From Mytilinidion resinicola (lineage: Eukaryota > Ascomycota > Dothideomycetes > Mytilinidiales > Mytilinidiaceae), in NCBI RefSeq assembly GCF_010093595.1, contig NW_022985457.1, positions 551,494-615,493 on the forward strand: a DNA stretch of 64,000 nucleotides, read 5' to 3'. Every line of letters starts with the position of its first letter. The stretch's first letter is position 1. Positions 53,930 through 64,000 of the stretch are shown here, one piece after another. The notes beneath the pieces are model-generated. The model was not told where the DNA came from. It saw nothing but the letters and a program-made list of their open reading frames with translations, and searched no databases. Both the position numbers and the translations under genes were made by a program.

Positions 53930-54948
53930 ATGAACGTCTCAACATCAAAACTCCTCGCAAGAAGACAATTACTGCTATCAGCACGAGCAGCTGCCAGGAG
54001 AGAACCATACCGGTGTTTCTCCTGCTCAATACGCCATGAACAGCAGACACCACCTCCACCAGGAGAGAATGGCAATCGAACCACCCATTTCGGATTCGAG
54101 ACAGTGGCAGAGGCATTGAAAGAGAAAAAAGGTACCCAAACCCTCCCACCCCCCAATACTACCAACCCTCAAACTCACACGCCCCAGTCGCCACCGTCTT
54201 CTCCTCCGTCGCCTCCTCCTATGACACGATGAACGACCTCATGTCGCTCGGCATCCACCGCCTCTGGAAAGACCACTTCGTGCGCAACCTCAACCCAGGC
54301 TCCAACCCCCTCACCTCGCGCTCCCCCATCTCCCCCGGCTGGAATATTCTGGACATCGCCGGCGGCACCGGCGACATCGCCTTCCGCATGCTCGACCACG
54401 CCTCCACCCTCAACCACGACGCCCACACCCGCGTCACCGTCGCCGACATCAACCCAGACATGCTCGCCGAGGGCCGCAAGCGCGCGCTCAGCACCCCCTA
54501 CGCGCGGACGCCGCGGCTGGATTTCGTCGAGGCGAACGCAGAGCATTTGGATATGATACCGGACGCTAGCATCGACTTATACACCGTGGCGTTCGGCATA
54601 CGTAACTTCACGGACAAAGACGCGGCGCTGCGCGAGGCGTTCCGGGTGCTGAAGCCCGGTGGAGTGTTTGCGTGTCTAGAGTTCAGCAAAGTGAACAGCG
54701 CGCTGTTCGATGCGGTATATAAGCGGTGGAGCTTTGGGGCGATACCACTTATCGGGCAATTGGTAGCTGGGGATCGGGATAGTTACCAATATCTAGTAGA
54801 AAGCATTGAGAAGTTCCCGAGCCAGACGGAGTTCAGGGATATGATTGAAAGGGCGGGGTTTTTGGTGCCGGGGAAGGGGTGGGAGGATCTGACGGGGGGG
54901 ATTGCGGCGATTCATAAGGGGGTGAAGCCGGTTGAGGGGATGATTTGA
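53930..54948 (+). CDS. COQ5: Coenzyme Q C-methyltransferase COQ5, mitochondrial
   Basis: SAM-dependent C-methylation in ubiquinone synthesis on the matrix side of the inner membrane (CoQ synthome). 320 residues, two exons: 53930-54131 and 54188-54948, with a 56-bp phase-1 intron (GTACCC donor, CCAG acceptor). The first about 35 residues (MNVSTSKLLARRQLLLSARA...) are an Arg/Ser-rich presequence. The UbiE/COQ5 core begins THFGFETVAEALKEKK and crosses the intron to VATVFSSVASSYDTMNDLMS. Motif I ILDIAGGTGDIAF and the family signatures YTVAFGIRNFTDKDAALREA and RVLKPGGVFACLEFSK are intact. The end IAAIHKGVKP matches family length. The intron is C-rich (CCCACCCCCC). Confidence 0.94.
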
Positions 54949-56052
54949 GGCGGGTTGAGGGAAGCTGTGTATGATTAGGTGGGTGGTGCTGTTGTAGTGA
55001 TATAGACGGCGTATTTGTATGTACACTCCATCTACGTATTGTGGAAATTCAGTGTCTTGCCACAAGTGTGGGCAAACTCACTCATCACTGTTTGAGATGC
55101 TTCAGTGCATTATAAGATTTCCGATGCGATGTTAATTCCTAGAGATTTTGAATCATGAAAGTTTGACACGCATAGCGTTGGGCTTTGCGCCACGTGGCCA
55201 CTGTTTGGGGTGCTTCAGCACATCGTCAAAATCCGAGAGTGTTACAAAAGACGGCGTGCCATACTCGCCCTCTAGTACTATACATTCCAAAAGCCTACCT
55301 GAGGTTCACATGTCGCTAGCACTAGATGGTCGGCATCACACGCAAAGTCATCACAGCGTCAATCTCATTAGGACAGGTTTCACGACAACCCCATCACAAG
55401 CAAAATCGCCACAGCAAAGCCGTCAATCATAGATCAGAATATCATATATTGTGAGGAAAACCCTTCTCGGGTCAAAAACCTCTAAAATATCCAACCAAAT
55501 CCACAAGAATCTCATCCACCTGACGATCTCAGTTCCACCTAAGTATCTGTGAACACGCTGCCCCGAAGGAGTGACCAAAGGTGGGAATACATGGCCGGGG
55601 AAGGGTCGAGATAGCATAGTCTACAAGGGCCGGGTTTGTGGCCTACATATACAAATATATGTGATACATGGAGTGAGACCTTGATTTTAGGAAGTGGAAG
55701 GAGGGGATGCCCGAGGGCGAAGAAGAGAAGAGAGGTCGGGGGCAGAGGGGGATTTTGTAGGTGCAGCGGAGGTGGGCTGACTAAGCGTGGATTTGTGTGA
55801 TAGGTTCATCGATGGAGGAAAACTAGGTCTCTTGTGGCCAGGCTTTGGAGCTTGAGAGGTGCAAACGTGGTTTGGGTGTCCGAAAAGAGTTGACTCTTAA
55901 CAGGTAGTACAACATCCCAATGTGCAACCAAGCAATTTCCTTTCCCGTTTAGGAAACTGAGCTGCTCATGCTCCAGCCTGAGCTGTGGCTGTGCTGGGTG
56001 AGCGCATCCCTACTCAACCACACTTGGACTTCAACTGTCCCCAGACGACGCA
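54949..56052. other. Intergenic 1.1 kb
   Basis: No supported gene; small ORFs only. Upstream flank of the APH-like gene. Confidence 0.5.
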
Positions 56053-57151
56053 ATGCCGCCTCACATCTATTCCCTAGAAGACAGGATCAGTGAGTTCTTC
56101 CAGACTCAATCATCTGTTTCTCGTCAACAATGCGATGACATGGCTCTCTCCATTTCCGGGAGTCCAATCAGCCCGGCACCGATCCAGGGAGCGTTTAGTT
56201 ATACTGTTATAGCTGGGGCTCTACAATCGAAGATAGTGCAATTCAGGACTCAGAGTTCTCTTCTTGATATGGAGACATTGATCGCCGCGCGGGATGTTCA
56301 TCCAGACTTTGTTCCAGCAACCGCGTTCCACGGTATTCTCGGTGAGGGTCAAGCTTCGCCTCTTTCTATCTATGTTATGGACAGAATCTCTGGAACCACT
56401 TATATTGAGGCAAGATTCTATGATAAGTCTACTGCTGAAGCAAGGCTTGCGGGCGAATCACGCCGAATGACTACAGTAACGGATTTCGCAAGGTATATTC
56501 TCTAAAGAGAATTAAATCTAAATCTGACCTATAGTAATACTTGACAGATTCTTTTCACAGGCATGGAAAGGTCGCCAATCATTGTCAATGGAGAAAGTAG
56601 ATGCACTCCGTCTTCAACACGGGGCAGATCTCGAACTACTATCCCAATCTTTACCCCAACGGTTTTCGATCGTCCTACAACAGCTTCGTACGCATCTCCC
56701 GCTTCTATACACACCGCCGTTCCCACTTGTCCTCACCCATGACGATCTCTGCGAGATGAACATACTCATGGATCCTGAAACGGGCAAAATTACTGGCTTC
56801 ATCGACTGGGCAGAGGCAAAGATACTTCCATTTGGTTTCGCTCTATGGGGATTCTTGAATGTCATTGGCTGGATGGACTCGAAAGGATGGCATTACTATT
56901 CCAATCGTCAAGATCTCGAAGATCAATTCTGGAAGACCTTTGATGAGTCTATTGGAGGCGTGACAAAGGAAGTGAGAGACACGATCCGTGTTTCATCTAT
57001 AGTGGGCTTTTTTTTGAGGTACGGCTTTGCGTGGGATGAAGGTGTTCGCAGAAGGCCAGTAACGGAGTTGGACTACTCTATCAAATATCTTGACGCCTTT
57101 TTCAGCAGTGAGAAGTCTGTTGGAAACTCGTTCATTTTGAGTGGACATTAG
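56053..57151 (+). CDS. Aminoglycoside-phosphotransferase-fold (APH) kinase-like protein
   Basis: 347 residues, two exons: 56053-56492 and 56548-57151, joined through a 55-bp phase-2 intron (GTATAT donor, CAG acceptor). The protein-kinase-like APH fold is shown by LVLTHDDLCEMNILMDPETG (Brenner HxDxxxxN: His-Asp-Asp-Leu-Cys-Glu-Met-Asn) and by FIDWAEA, the metal-binding DFG equivalent. The N-lobe lacks a clear Gly-rich loop. Such genes are expanded in filamentous fungi and their substrates are almost all unknown; the name does not imply antibiotic resistance. The start ATG at 56053 gives the usual length. There is a truncation-prone join: without splicing the first exon stops right after the donor. 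Confidence 0.82.
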
Positions 57152-57833
57152 ATATGACATCTAAACCAAAATCTATTGGTAGTGTCACAAATCAATTTCT
57201 ATGAATTACCACAAGGGGCCGTACTTGCCTGTCTTTGGTAAAATGCTTATCCAGGTAAGTGGAGTGTGAATCATCCGAGCCGTTTTCAAAACAGCGACAC
57301 TTCCCTCGTGGCCATCAAATGCGGCAGCTCCGCCAAAGGCCCAGGTCCCCGGACTGTTACTCTGCCACCTCCCAAATTATATACAACGTCTGCAGTCATG
57401 ATTACCATGCGCGCTCCAACCTCCTAGCCGTACTTGAGGCTACCCTCATAGAGCCCATATCGGCTATTGAGGCTCAACACCAAGATGCTATCCCCACTAC
57501 CTATGAAATAGGCCTAATTAGGACCCAGATTGTGATTGTGAACTCTGCTTGTATTGTAGAGGCCGTACGGGCCGAATACATACTGGTAGGAAAGGATACA
57601 CCCCCTAAGTCCGTCAGTGCGGCTGAATGTGGAGCGTAATGAGAGGGTGAGGGATGAAGCTTTGTGGAAATGAATGGGTGAACTACCATTCGGAACTCGG
57701 AGTTCCGAGACAGCTGTTTCGATATAGCGACGCGCTTGAACTTTAAGATGGCCACATGCATTCCTTCACGGACCACCAGGGTCGATTGAAATATAGTGGT
57801 AATATACGCGCTTGGTGCAGCACAATGCATCAA
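57152..57833. other. Convergent 3' intergenic region
   Basis: 682 bp between the APH-like and membrane-protein stop codons. A 126-codon ORF (57259-57639) lies here, but I do not support it as a gene. Confidence 0.45.
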
Positions 57834-59036
57834 TTATCCAAGCCAATTCGTCCAATATGGCTTCGTTGTCCCAGTCCCATCATAGCGTGTAAAGTACCAA
57901 GCCATCGTGATACTAGTGGTGATAACTGCGAGGACAAAAACACGCAATGCCGATCGCCGTTCTACATCAGTACTAGATTGGGCACTTTCTTCAAGAAACA
58001 ATACCTTCGTCCTCCCGAAATTGAAAAATACCAAACTAGAAGCCACCAGATAAATCGCCACAACCATGGCACCCAGGAACAAGATCTCGTTTGTAACTGG
58101 GACCGCCTTAAAGATCATTTTAATATACTTTTCGCCATTTTTGTGGCCCATCATAATATCCGCCATATTTATGGCTGAGAGTCCAAAGTACCAGAGAAGC
58201 ATGAACCAGGAATAATATCCAGATAAGGCGTCAATACCACCTAAACATCCACCTATTGCTGCAATAACAAGAAACGGCGGAATGAATAGGATACACGCCA
58301 TAAGTACAGCCAGTCCTGGGCTGAAGTTGTAGGACTCCGGTTGTTGGGAAAAGGTCGAGTAGAAAACTTGATGAGAAGTCCAGGCAATGAGGGCAGACTG
58401 CGCGAGAACAGCGATAATGGCGAGCAGCCAGTCAGCCTTGGTCAATTTCTTTCGAGTCTCGTCCGTCGTAACTTGCGCTGTGGAAGCCATGTCGTCCGTT
58501 GAATCCGAGTCGCCGGCGAGCAATTTAAGAACTTCGACAAGGGAAAAGGATGCGAGGTAGACGCCAACAACAGCCTGCGTCCACCTAACTCCACCACACG
58601 CAAAAATCTTAACACTTTGCGGCAAGAGGCCAGCCACGAAACCCAGAAGCCTTATCCAGGCCTGCTTCTCCAGCGCCTGCAACCCATCCAGCTCGGCATC
58701 ATCCAGACGCCGAAACTTAAGAGCTAGGATAGCGCGTGCGGCCTGCCGTGGCGACATGTCGTAGAAAAGGTACACGCAGAAGCGGAGGGTGATGGCGAGG
58801 CTGTCGGCGAAGCAGATGAAGGGAGAGCTACGCATGTATGTTCGGAGGCGTGGGTGGAAGCCGCAGACGCTACCGCAAGGCTGGAGCATGACATTGAGCG
58901 CGAGGGCTGGGAGAACGCCAAAGGCGCTAGGGCCGGAGACTGGGGATGTGAGGTTGAGCATTGGGATTTTGAGTGATGGAAGAGTGGCGAAATGACCTGG
59001 AGCGAACGACAAAGTGAAGATGCAGATTTGCGGCAT
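57834..59036 (-). CDS. Fungal multipass membrane protein of unknown function
   Basis: A 400-residue single-exon ORF; ATG at 59036. By eye it has about 7-9 membrane segments, for example AFGVLPALALNVML, FADSLAITLRFCVYLFY, IRLLGFVAGLLPQSVKIF, AVVGVYLASFSLVEVLKLLA, LLAIIAVLAQSALIAW, FIPPFLVIAAIGGCLGGI and LFLGAMVVAIYLVASSLVFF. A hydrophilic loop (about 175-200, GDSDSTDDMASTAQ) separates the halves. No transporter signature I know; it is not a P450, MFS or ABC protein. The first ATG is kept because the N-terminal segment is already hydrophobic; a later start would lose a membrane helix. Confidence 0.7.
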   Translation of the reverse strand: MPQICIFTLSFAPGHFATLPSLKIPMLNLTSPVSGPSAFGVLPALALNVMLQPCGSVCGFHPRLRTYMRSSPFICFADSLAITLRFCVYLFYDMSPRQAARAILALKFRRLDDAELDGLQALEKQAWIRLLGFVAGLLPQSVKIFACGGVRWTQAVVGVYLASFSLVEVLKLLAGDSDSTDDMASTAQVTTDETRKKLTKADWLLAIIAVLAQSALIAWTSHQVFYSTFSQQPESYNFSPGLAVLMACILFIPPFLVIAAIGGCLGGIDALSGYYSWFMLLWYFGLSAINMADIMMGHKNGEKYIKMIFKAVPVTNEILFLGAMVVAIYLVASSLVFFNFGRTKVLFLEESAQSSTDVERRSALRVFVLAVITTSITMAWYFTRYDGTGTTKPYWTNWLG

Positions 59037-61570
59037 TGAAAAGACTTAAATGCCTGAGAAATGGGGGAATACGAAAGGGGTACCGGCTGTGGGCTGTGCA
59101 CATTCGTCTACGCAGAGAAGCCACGGGCGCTAAGATGAGGTTATGGTGGCTGTACGTATCTGCACCTAGCTACCACAGTCTTTACTAGTATCCTGAGCCG
59201 ACCTTAGCCACAGCGGCGCATGGTCACGTGAGCAGCTGGGGTTGGGCAGTGTGCACATTGGGGTGATATAACATACATTACATAATAGAAATTGAAGAGA
59301 GAAAGGCATCCCAGGTCGAGAAGGTGTGTCGTTCAGAGGGCAGTCAGACGATTGGGCAAGTAGGCACGGGTATCGTTTTGGAATACTGTGCCCTCAACCT
59401 CGAGAGCGCTTATTGGAGACTATGTGAGCCAAGCACTTGACCGCTTCGCAAAGAGCGCCAATAGGATCACCTGCCGTACAAAGTACAGTGGGAAAGTTCA
59501 TGTCGACATTTGTCCATATCTGCTATGCAGGCCACGTATGACGGTATAAGTGGTTGCGTTTGTGGATGATTCGCTTTTCAACTCTAGATAGTGTTAGTAG
59601 TAATCTTCGGGCTAGGAAGAGTGGGTCGGAAGTTAAGCGAAACTAGACGCCCGAGTCCAGGGGGCAGCTGAGGCACAGAGGAGTGCAGAGTGGAGTAGGA
59701 AGCCTAGGAGATACAGGGGGAGCGTGTCAATTCGGTGGCGCTTGCTGCCTGTTGGGTTCAAGCACTGTTTCCAGCTCTGCCTGTATCAATGCAGCTCTTA
59801 TGCAGCTGGCTATCATAGTACTTTCTTGGAAATTGAAGAGAGTTACAGTGCGGGCAAAGTAACATGAGCATCAGTGGTGACGTAGACTTGAAGATAAACA
59901 AGAAATTTGAAGAGTGATGCTGAAAACGGAGAACAAGGATACCGGGGCATCACACCGGAGCTGTTGAATATGCCAGAATGCGTTTTCCAGTGTCGCTGAG
60001 GCAGAAACCAAGAAACTCTCTGTGCCTCTCTATCACGAATAAGGATTGATGCTTGAATATTGCACTCCCGTCTCCAATCAAAGCACATCTCCACGCGCTG
60101 CGCCCTCTCCACGTGAAGTTGCGGGGCGAAGAAACAACTCCAATCGGAACATGCAGTGAAGCTCCCGTCAAACCGACGCAGGCTGCCAATAACTAATGAT
60201 AACGATAAGAAATGCTCGTGGTGGTGCACAAAGAGGGTGTTGGCAAGGCAGCCGCGGGAGGGCAGCCGTGGCGCAATGTTGCCCAGTTGGCAGCCCAGCA
60301 CCAGGCCAATGACGGTGGCGCGCCAGCCGAATGCTCTGGACGTTATGCAGTGCAACGACGCTCCGATCATCGAGGCCTGACCGGTCCGATGCGTTGAAAC
60401 TTGTTGGGGACGGCGATGGCGACGACACCGGAAGGCAGAGGCTCGGCCTGATGGCGATGTGTGCAGGCTTTTGTCCCGCAGAGTCTCCTCAGCTTGTTGG
60501 CCGAGAGGCTGAGTTAGAGGAGCAGAAAGAAGAACGGTACCTGCGCAGCCCTGGAGCTTTCGAGCAAGATTCGTGGTGGATTGGGGTGGTCACGTGCCGA
60601 GGGTGTGGGCGGGGAAGGGCTTCCGGAGCCGCTATCGAGGAGAACCTTGGAAGTGAGAACGCTGGGGGCGAAAGAGAGATGCAGCACTGGTGGCAGCCTT
60701 CAGGTCACTCCATGCTGCTCCGCCCATTCGCGCCGTTTGCATGCTGAATGGTGCCTTCTGCGACTGCAGGGTGAACGGCATGGCACCATCAGGGTCCCTG
60801 TTGTTGCGTTCTCACTAGCCTAGAGTCGCCCCGGCTTCCCGACCACCGTGCGCCCCAGCTTTCGCCTTGAGCTGCACCCACAAGAGGACGAGCTCAAGCC
60901 TCACCCTCCAGCACCTTTTTCCCACCCACCGCCTCCCACACTGCTGCGGAAACACAAGTGACTCCTTCGCCATCATTATCCATTTTCTCCAGCCCTTCTT
61001 TTGCGTCTTCTCCGCTGCTCACGGCACCTGTTCGGGCCTGTCACTGGCTATCGGTCATACCGTCATTCGACAGAGTCACATGGGGCCTTCACCGTCGAAC
61101 TGACCTCCGCCCTCAGTTCCCTTTGACTGTCCGTCAACACCAGAACCGCGCCGAGCCCTCTCTCCAGCACTGCCCGTCCCGGGGATCCCCTCAACTACCC
61201 TGACGACCACTCACCACCCTCTCCGGCCATCGCCAACCTTATCGCCGTGCTTGAGCCTCTCTCCAACCACAATCGAGTAGCTTTCTGCATACGTCCAACA
61301 TGGCTGCCTGAGCTCTGGCTCATCAACGCGCTGTTCCCGTGTACCCGTCTGGTGAATCTTCTATCTGACGTTCCCGCTGTTCCTTATTGGACCCTCGCAT
61401 GCGACCTCGAAGCTACCCTCGACCCACTGTGCTCGTGATGGAGACCATCAGTACCCGTCCACTTCACCCCCAGCAACCGTAACTGCCCATTAACACCTGA
61501 TCTTGGTCACTATCAAGTCCTCTTCGGCGCTGCACGACTGCCTGAGATTCCTCAGCCTTCGCCCACTACA
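59037..61570. other. 2.5-kb gene-poor region upstream of ATG13
   Basis: Divergent space between the membrane protein (-) and ATG13 (+) starts. 60100-60760 is GC-rich with arbitrary ORFs; 60860-61560 is C/T-rich with several short upstream ATGs before the ATG13 start, fitting a long leader. No gene supported. Confidence 0.5.
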
Positions 61571-64000
61571 ATGTACCAACACCCACGCCCGTCCCCAAGG
61601 ATGGCCTCCGCAGCCAACTCCCTACAAACAAATCCCACACGAACCAACAACCCACGGGATCGAACTCAGTCCCCTTATTCAGATATAATACCATACAGCG
61701 AGAGAGGAGGTGACGAAGAAGGCGAAATGGTCGATCGCTCAGATCAGAGAACGGAGGTGGAGCAGAGGAACTACCAGAAGATAAACCAGATCATACAAGT
61801 ACGTTCTCAAAACCGGATTCTTTATGTTTGTTCTAGATTCTGACGGCCTGTTGCAGCAATTTTTCATCAAGGCCACCCTCACTATCGTATCTGCGAGGAC
61901 CGTGCTTCCACATGCTTTCAACAAAGCTGGCGAACTGAAGCAGAACAAATGGGTATGTCAATTCTAGTTTCCGTGTCATATACCTGATTGCTAATTTGAT
62001 CCTAGTTCAACGTTGTGCTCGATGATACCGATGAGTTTGCCGAAGATATAATGGAATGGAGGACCATGGACGCAATTCAGGAAAAGCCGCCTCCACTGTG
62101 CATAGAAGTGTACCTGGACCTGAAAGATCTTACAAACAGCCAGACTCTGGTCATTATTGATACGGATGGGAAGAGATGGGATGTTGCCGAGGCGTTGAAC
62201 CCCCCGGCCGAATCCACGGCGCGACCTCCGAGTCGTATGGGCATGTCTACTCAGGTTGTGCTCGAGCGGTGGAGAGTTGAGATTGGTGATAAGAACTCTG
62301 TTGCACCGTCTGAACTTAAGGATGCGCTGCCAAACGTCTACAAAAAGGCAGTCGTGCTATTTCGATCGCTGTTTACCTGCGTCCGGTTTACTCAAGCATG
62401 GAAGTACTATCGCCGTATGGCGAAACAGCCTGCGAACCACCCCTCGTTGAAGCTAAAGTACCGCATCTACAATGACGAGTTCAAAAGCCCCCGCCGAGAC
62501 ACACTGGCCGTACCATTATACCCTTCACCGGACGCTGTTTTGGAGAAAGAAGTTTTGCCTGCGTCGAATTCCCCAATCGGTCCTCTCTGCATTTCAACTG
62601 TGTGTCGATCGAACTGTGATTTCCGAGTAGACGATTCTGAATCTTTGCTGAGCTCTCACTTCATGGGCATGGACGACCACTACTTCCGGCCCTCACTCGG
62701 GCGACAGCAGGATACTCGACAGCACGAAGCTGGCCTAGTACCTGGATCTCTTCCTGTTGGCAAACTCCAGTCCCAGGACGTGCCCGACCGTGGCCAAGCA
62801 TATGGAAGTCTGTCGACCTTTCACCAAGTCGGCCCGGCCACCGGAACGAGCCCAATATCGGCACTCCGAGCTGCCCGAGATATGCCTATGCAATCACCAT
62901 CAGACTCACCTCCGCAGAAGCTCCCACCTAATCACCGGACTGCTATGGGTTCCAAATCATCACTGCGTTCAGCTGAGGGGCAGCCTTCTTATCAAAGGCG
63001 GACTTCGGTTTCGTTCCAGCCGTTCAAAGCAGGCTCCCTATCTTCGTCTCCTGCGCTAGGAAACCAGATCCCACAATCACCATCTGGCTCGCTGGGCAGG
63101 ACTAGCAGCACCACCAATCCACTGCTACAAGCACGAAATAGGACATCTTTGAACGCCTTACCTCAGGCTGCCCTGAGAGCTCCCTCGCTACCGAATGAGA
63201 CTGCGATTGCATCATCTGCTTCGAGCTCACCTAAACCTGCTCCAATAAGCCGCTATAGCAGTAGCTTTGGACATCGGCGGAGCAGATTCTCTTCTGGTGG
63301 GGGAAGTAAGACTGAGGACGATAACCTGAGCAGCGGCAAAGGGAGTCTCGCGTCCTCGGCTCAACCTGGTTCAGACATATTGAACGAAGGCGAAGGAACT
63401 AGTTCCGGATCGATCAAAACGGATGATGAGAATATCTCAGATTTCCTGAAACTTCTCGAGCAGAAAAAGGATCTGAAGAGTTTCAACCGGAGCGATAATG
63501 CGTCACGTGATGCAACAATGAGACGAACCACCGCTCAACTCACGAGATACCAACGCATGCGCGATTCCAACGCACAACTCTCCGACTCTCTGTCGTCATC
63601 TCTTTTGCTCCACAGATCCTCATCATCCTCTAGCCGCCAGCTGTCTAGTGTCCCTCCCATGATCGCCGGTACCTCTGCCTCAACGTCGTCATCTCCAGGA
63701 AAGCCCATCTCGCCACATACACCACATACTCCAGCGATTCCATCTCGGCTAAGTGCGAATAGTATCATAGAATACGAACCCCGTCGGAGCAGGAGCCGCC
63801 CGAGACATTCACCCCAACCTGAGCAGGACACAGCCCAGGCTCGTACAACGCTCCGATCTGCAAGTCGAAGGGAGCAAGGAACAACAGCGATTGATATTCC
63901 GACATCTCCGAGACCATGGAACTACCCTCGGAGGTCTAGTTCTGCGGCCCAGAACAGGACCATTGATGACGAGCCTGATCTGTTTGGGCTGCGAAGTGCA
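61571..64000 (+). CDS. ATG13: ATG13, autophagy initiation regulator (3' end beyond window)
   Basis: Regulatory subunit of the Atg1 kinase complex, controlled by TORC1. Exons: 61571-61798, 61857-61952 and 62006 to beyond 64000; introns 58 and 53 bp, both phase 0. The conserved N-terminal HORMA domain begins near residue 60 (EQRNYQKINQIIQ), crosses the introns through QFFIKATLTIVSARTVLP and FNVVLDDTDEFAEDIMEWR, and continues with PPLCIEVYLDL, VVLERWRVEI and YKKAVVLFRSLFTCVRFTQA. After about residue 300 the chain is a long Ser/Pro-rich disordered tail with many SP/TP sites. It carries an ISDFLKLLEQKK segment, the acidic-to-hydrophobic motif that in fungi binds Atg1/Atg17. At least 773 residues lie in the window; no stop codon is reached. 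Confidence 0.9.

Noticed and set aside
56053..57151. APH-fold gene as an antibiotic-resistance gene
   Set aside because: Fungal APH-fold proteins are a large family with other or unknown substrates; nothing here links it to aminoglycosides or to a mobile cassette.
57259..57639. 126-codon open frame between the APH-like and membrane-protein genes
   Set aside because: No motif and no clear promoter; it lies in the convergent 3' space of two better-supported genes. It could be a relic but cannot be supported.
59580..59670. Stretch that faintly recalls 5S rRNA (GGGTCGGAAGTTAAGCG)
   Set aside because: The match does not extend to the rest of a 5S gene and no internal control region set is present.

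Overview
The window is nuclear DNA from a filamentous ascomycete (Pezizomycotina; a Dothideomycete-like species is a guess). The evidence is the many short introns (mostly 46-105 bp) with GTRNGT donors, CTRAY branch points and YAG acceptors, and the gene families: NACHT-ankyrin NLR, Helo-like protein, P450, D-arabinitol-type dehydrogenase and fungal ATG13. I see no bacterial, viral or organellar block. I support 23 protein-coding genes. Two run off the window: an NLR at the left edge and ATG13 at the right edge. Exon joins were made by eye from splice signals, reading frame and remembered family sequence; nothing was searched or aligned by program. || Layout. 0-6 kb: NACHT-ankyrin NLR (-) and a PLC-like phosphodiesterase (+). 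6-13 kb: mostly gene-poor DNA around a mitochondrial 2-oxoglutarate carrier (-). 13-27 kb: gene-dense, with a BYE1-like PHD/TFIIS/SPOC protein, a ZNF830-like protein, a Helo-like/SH3-like protein, an F-box-like hypothetical, an ArfGAP, the Golgi SNARE Sft1 and a mitochondrial SDR. 26.7-31.5 kb: a 4.8-kb gene desert. 31.5-46 kb: LSB3/YSC84, a P450, HBS1, an AT-hook protein, the PP2A activator RRD1 and a small Ala/Pro-rich protein. 46-52 kb: a repeat-rich block with a degenerate repeat family, an AT-rich island, a protein with a ladder of DRS motifs and an unrecognised orphan gene. 52-64 kb: BCKDH E1-alpha and COQ5 in divergent orientation, an APH-fold kinase-like gene, a multipass membrane protein, a 2.5-kb gap and ATG13. 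|| Themes. Most genes are conserved housekeeping functions: transcription (BYE1), splicing-linked (ZNF830), ribosome rescue (HBS1), vesicle traffic (SFT1, ArfGAP, LSB3), phosphatase control (RRD1), mitochondrial metabolism (carrier, SDR, BCKDH, COQ5) and autophagy (ATG13). They are not an operon or a biosynthetic cluster. The less ordinary parts are the two incompatibility-type genes (NLR and Helo-like), the 46-52 kb repeat block with its orphan gene, several stop-free introns of length 3n that pass as coding sequence, and promoter-like modules in gene-poor DNA with no long ORF behind them.
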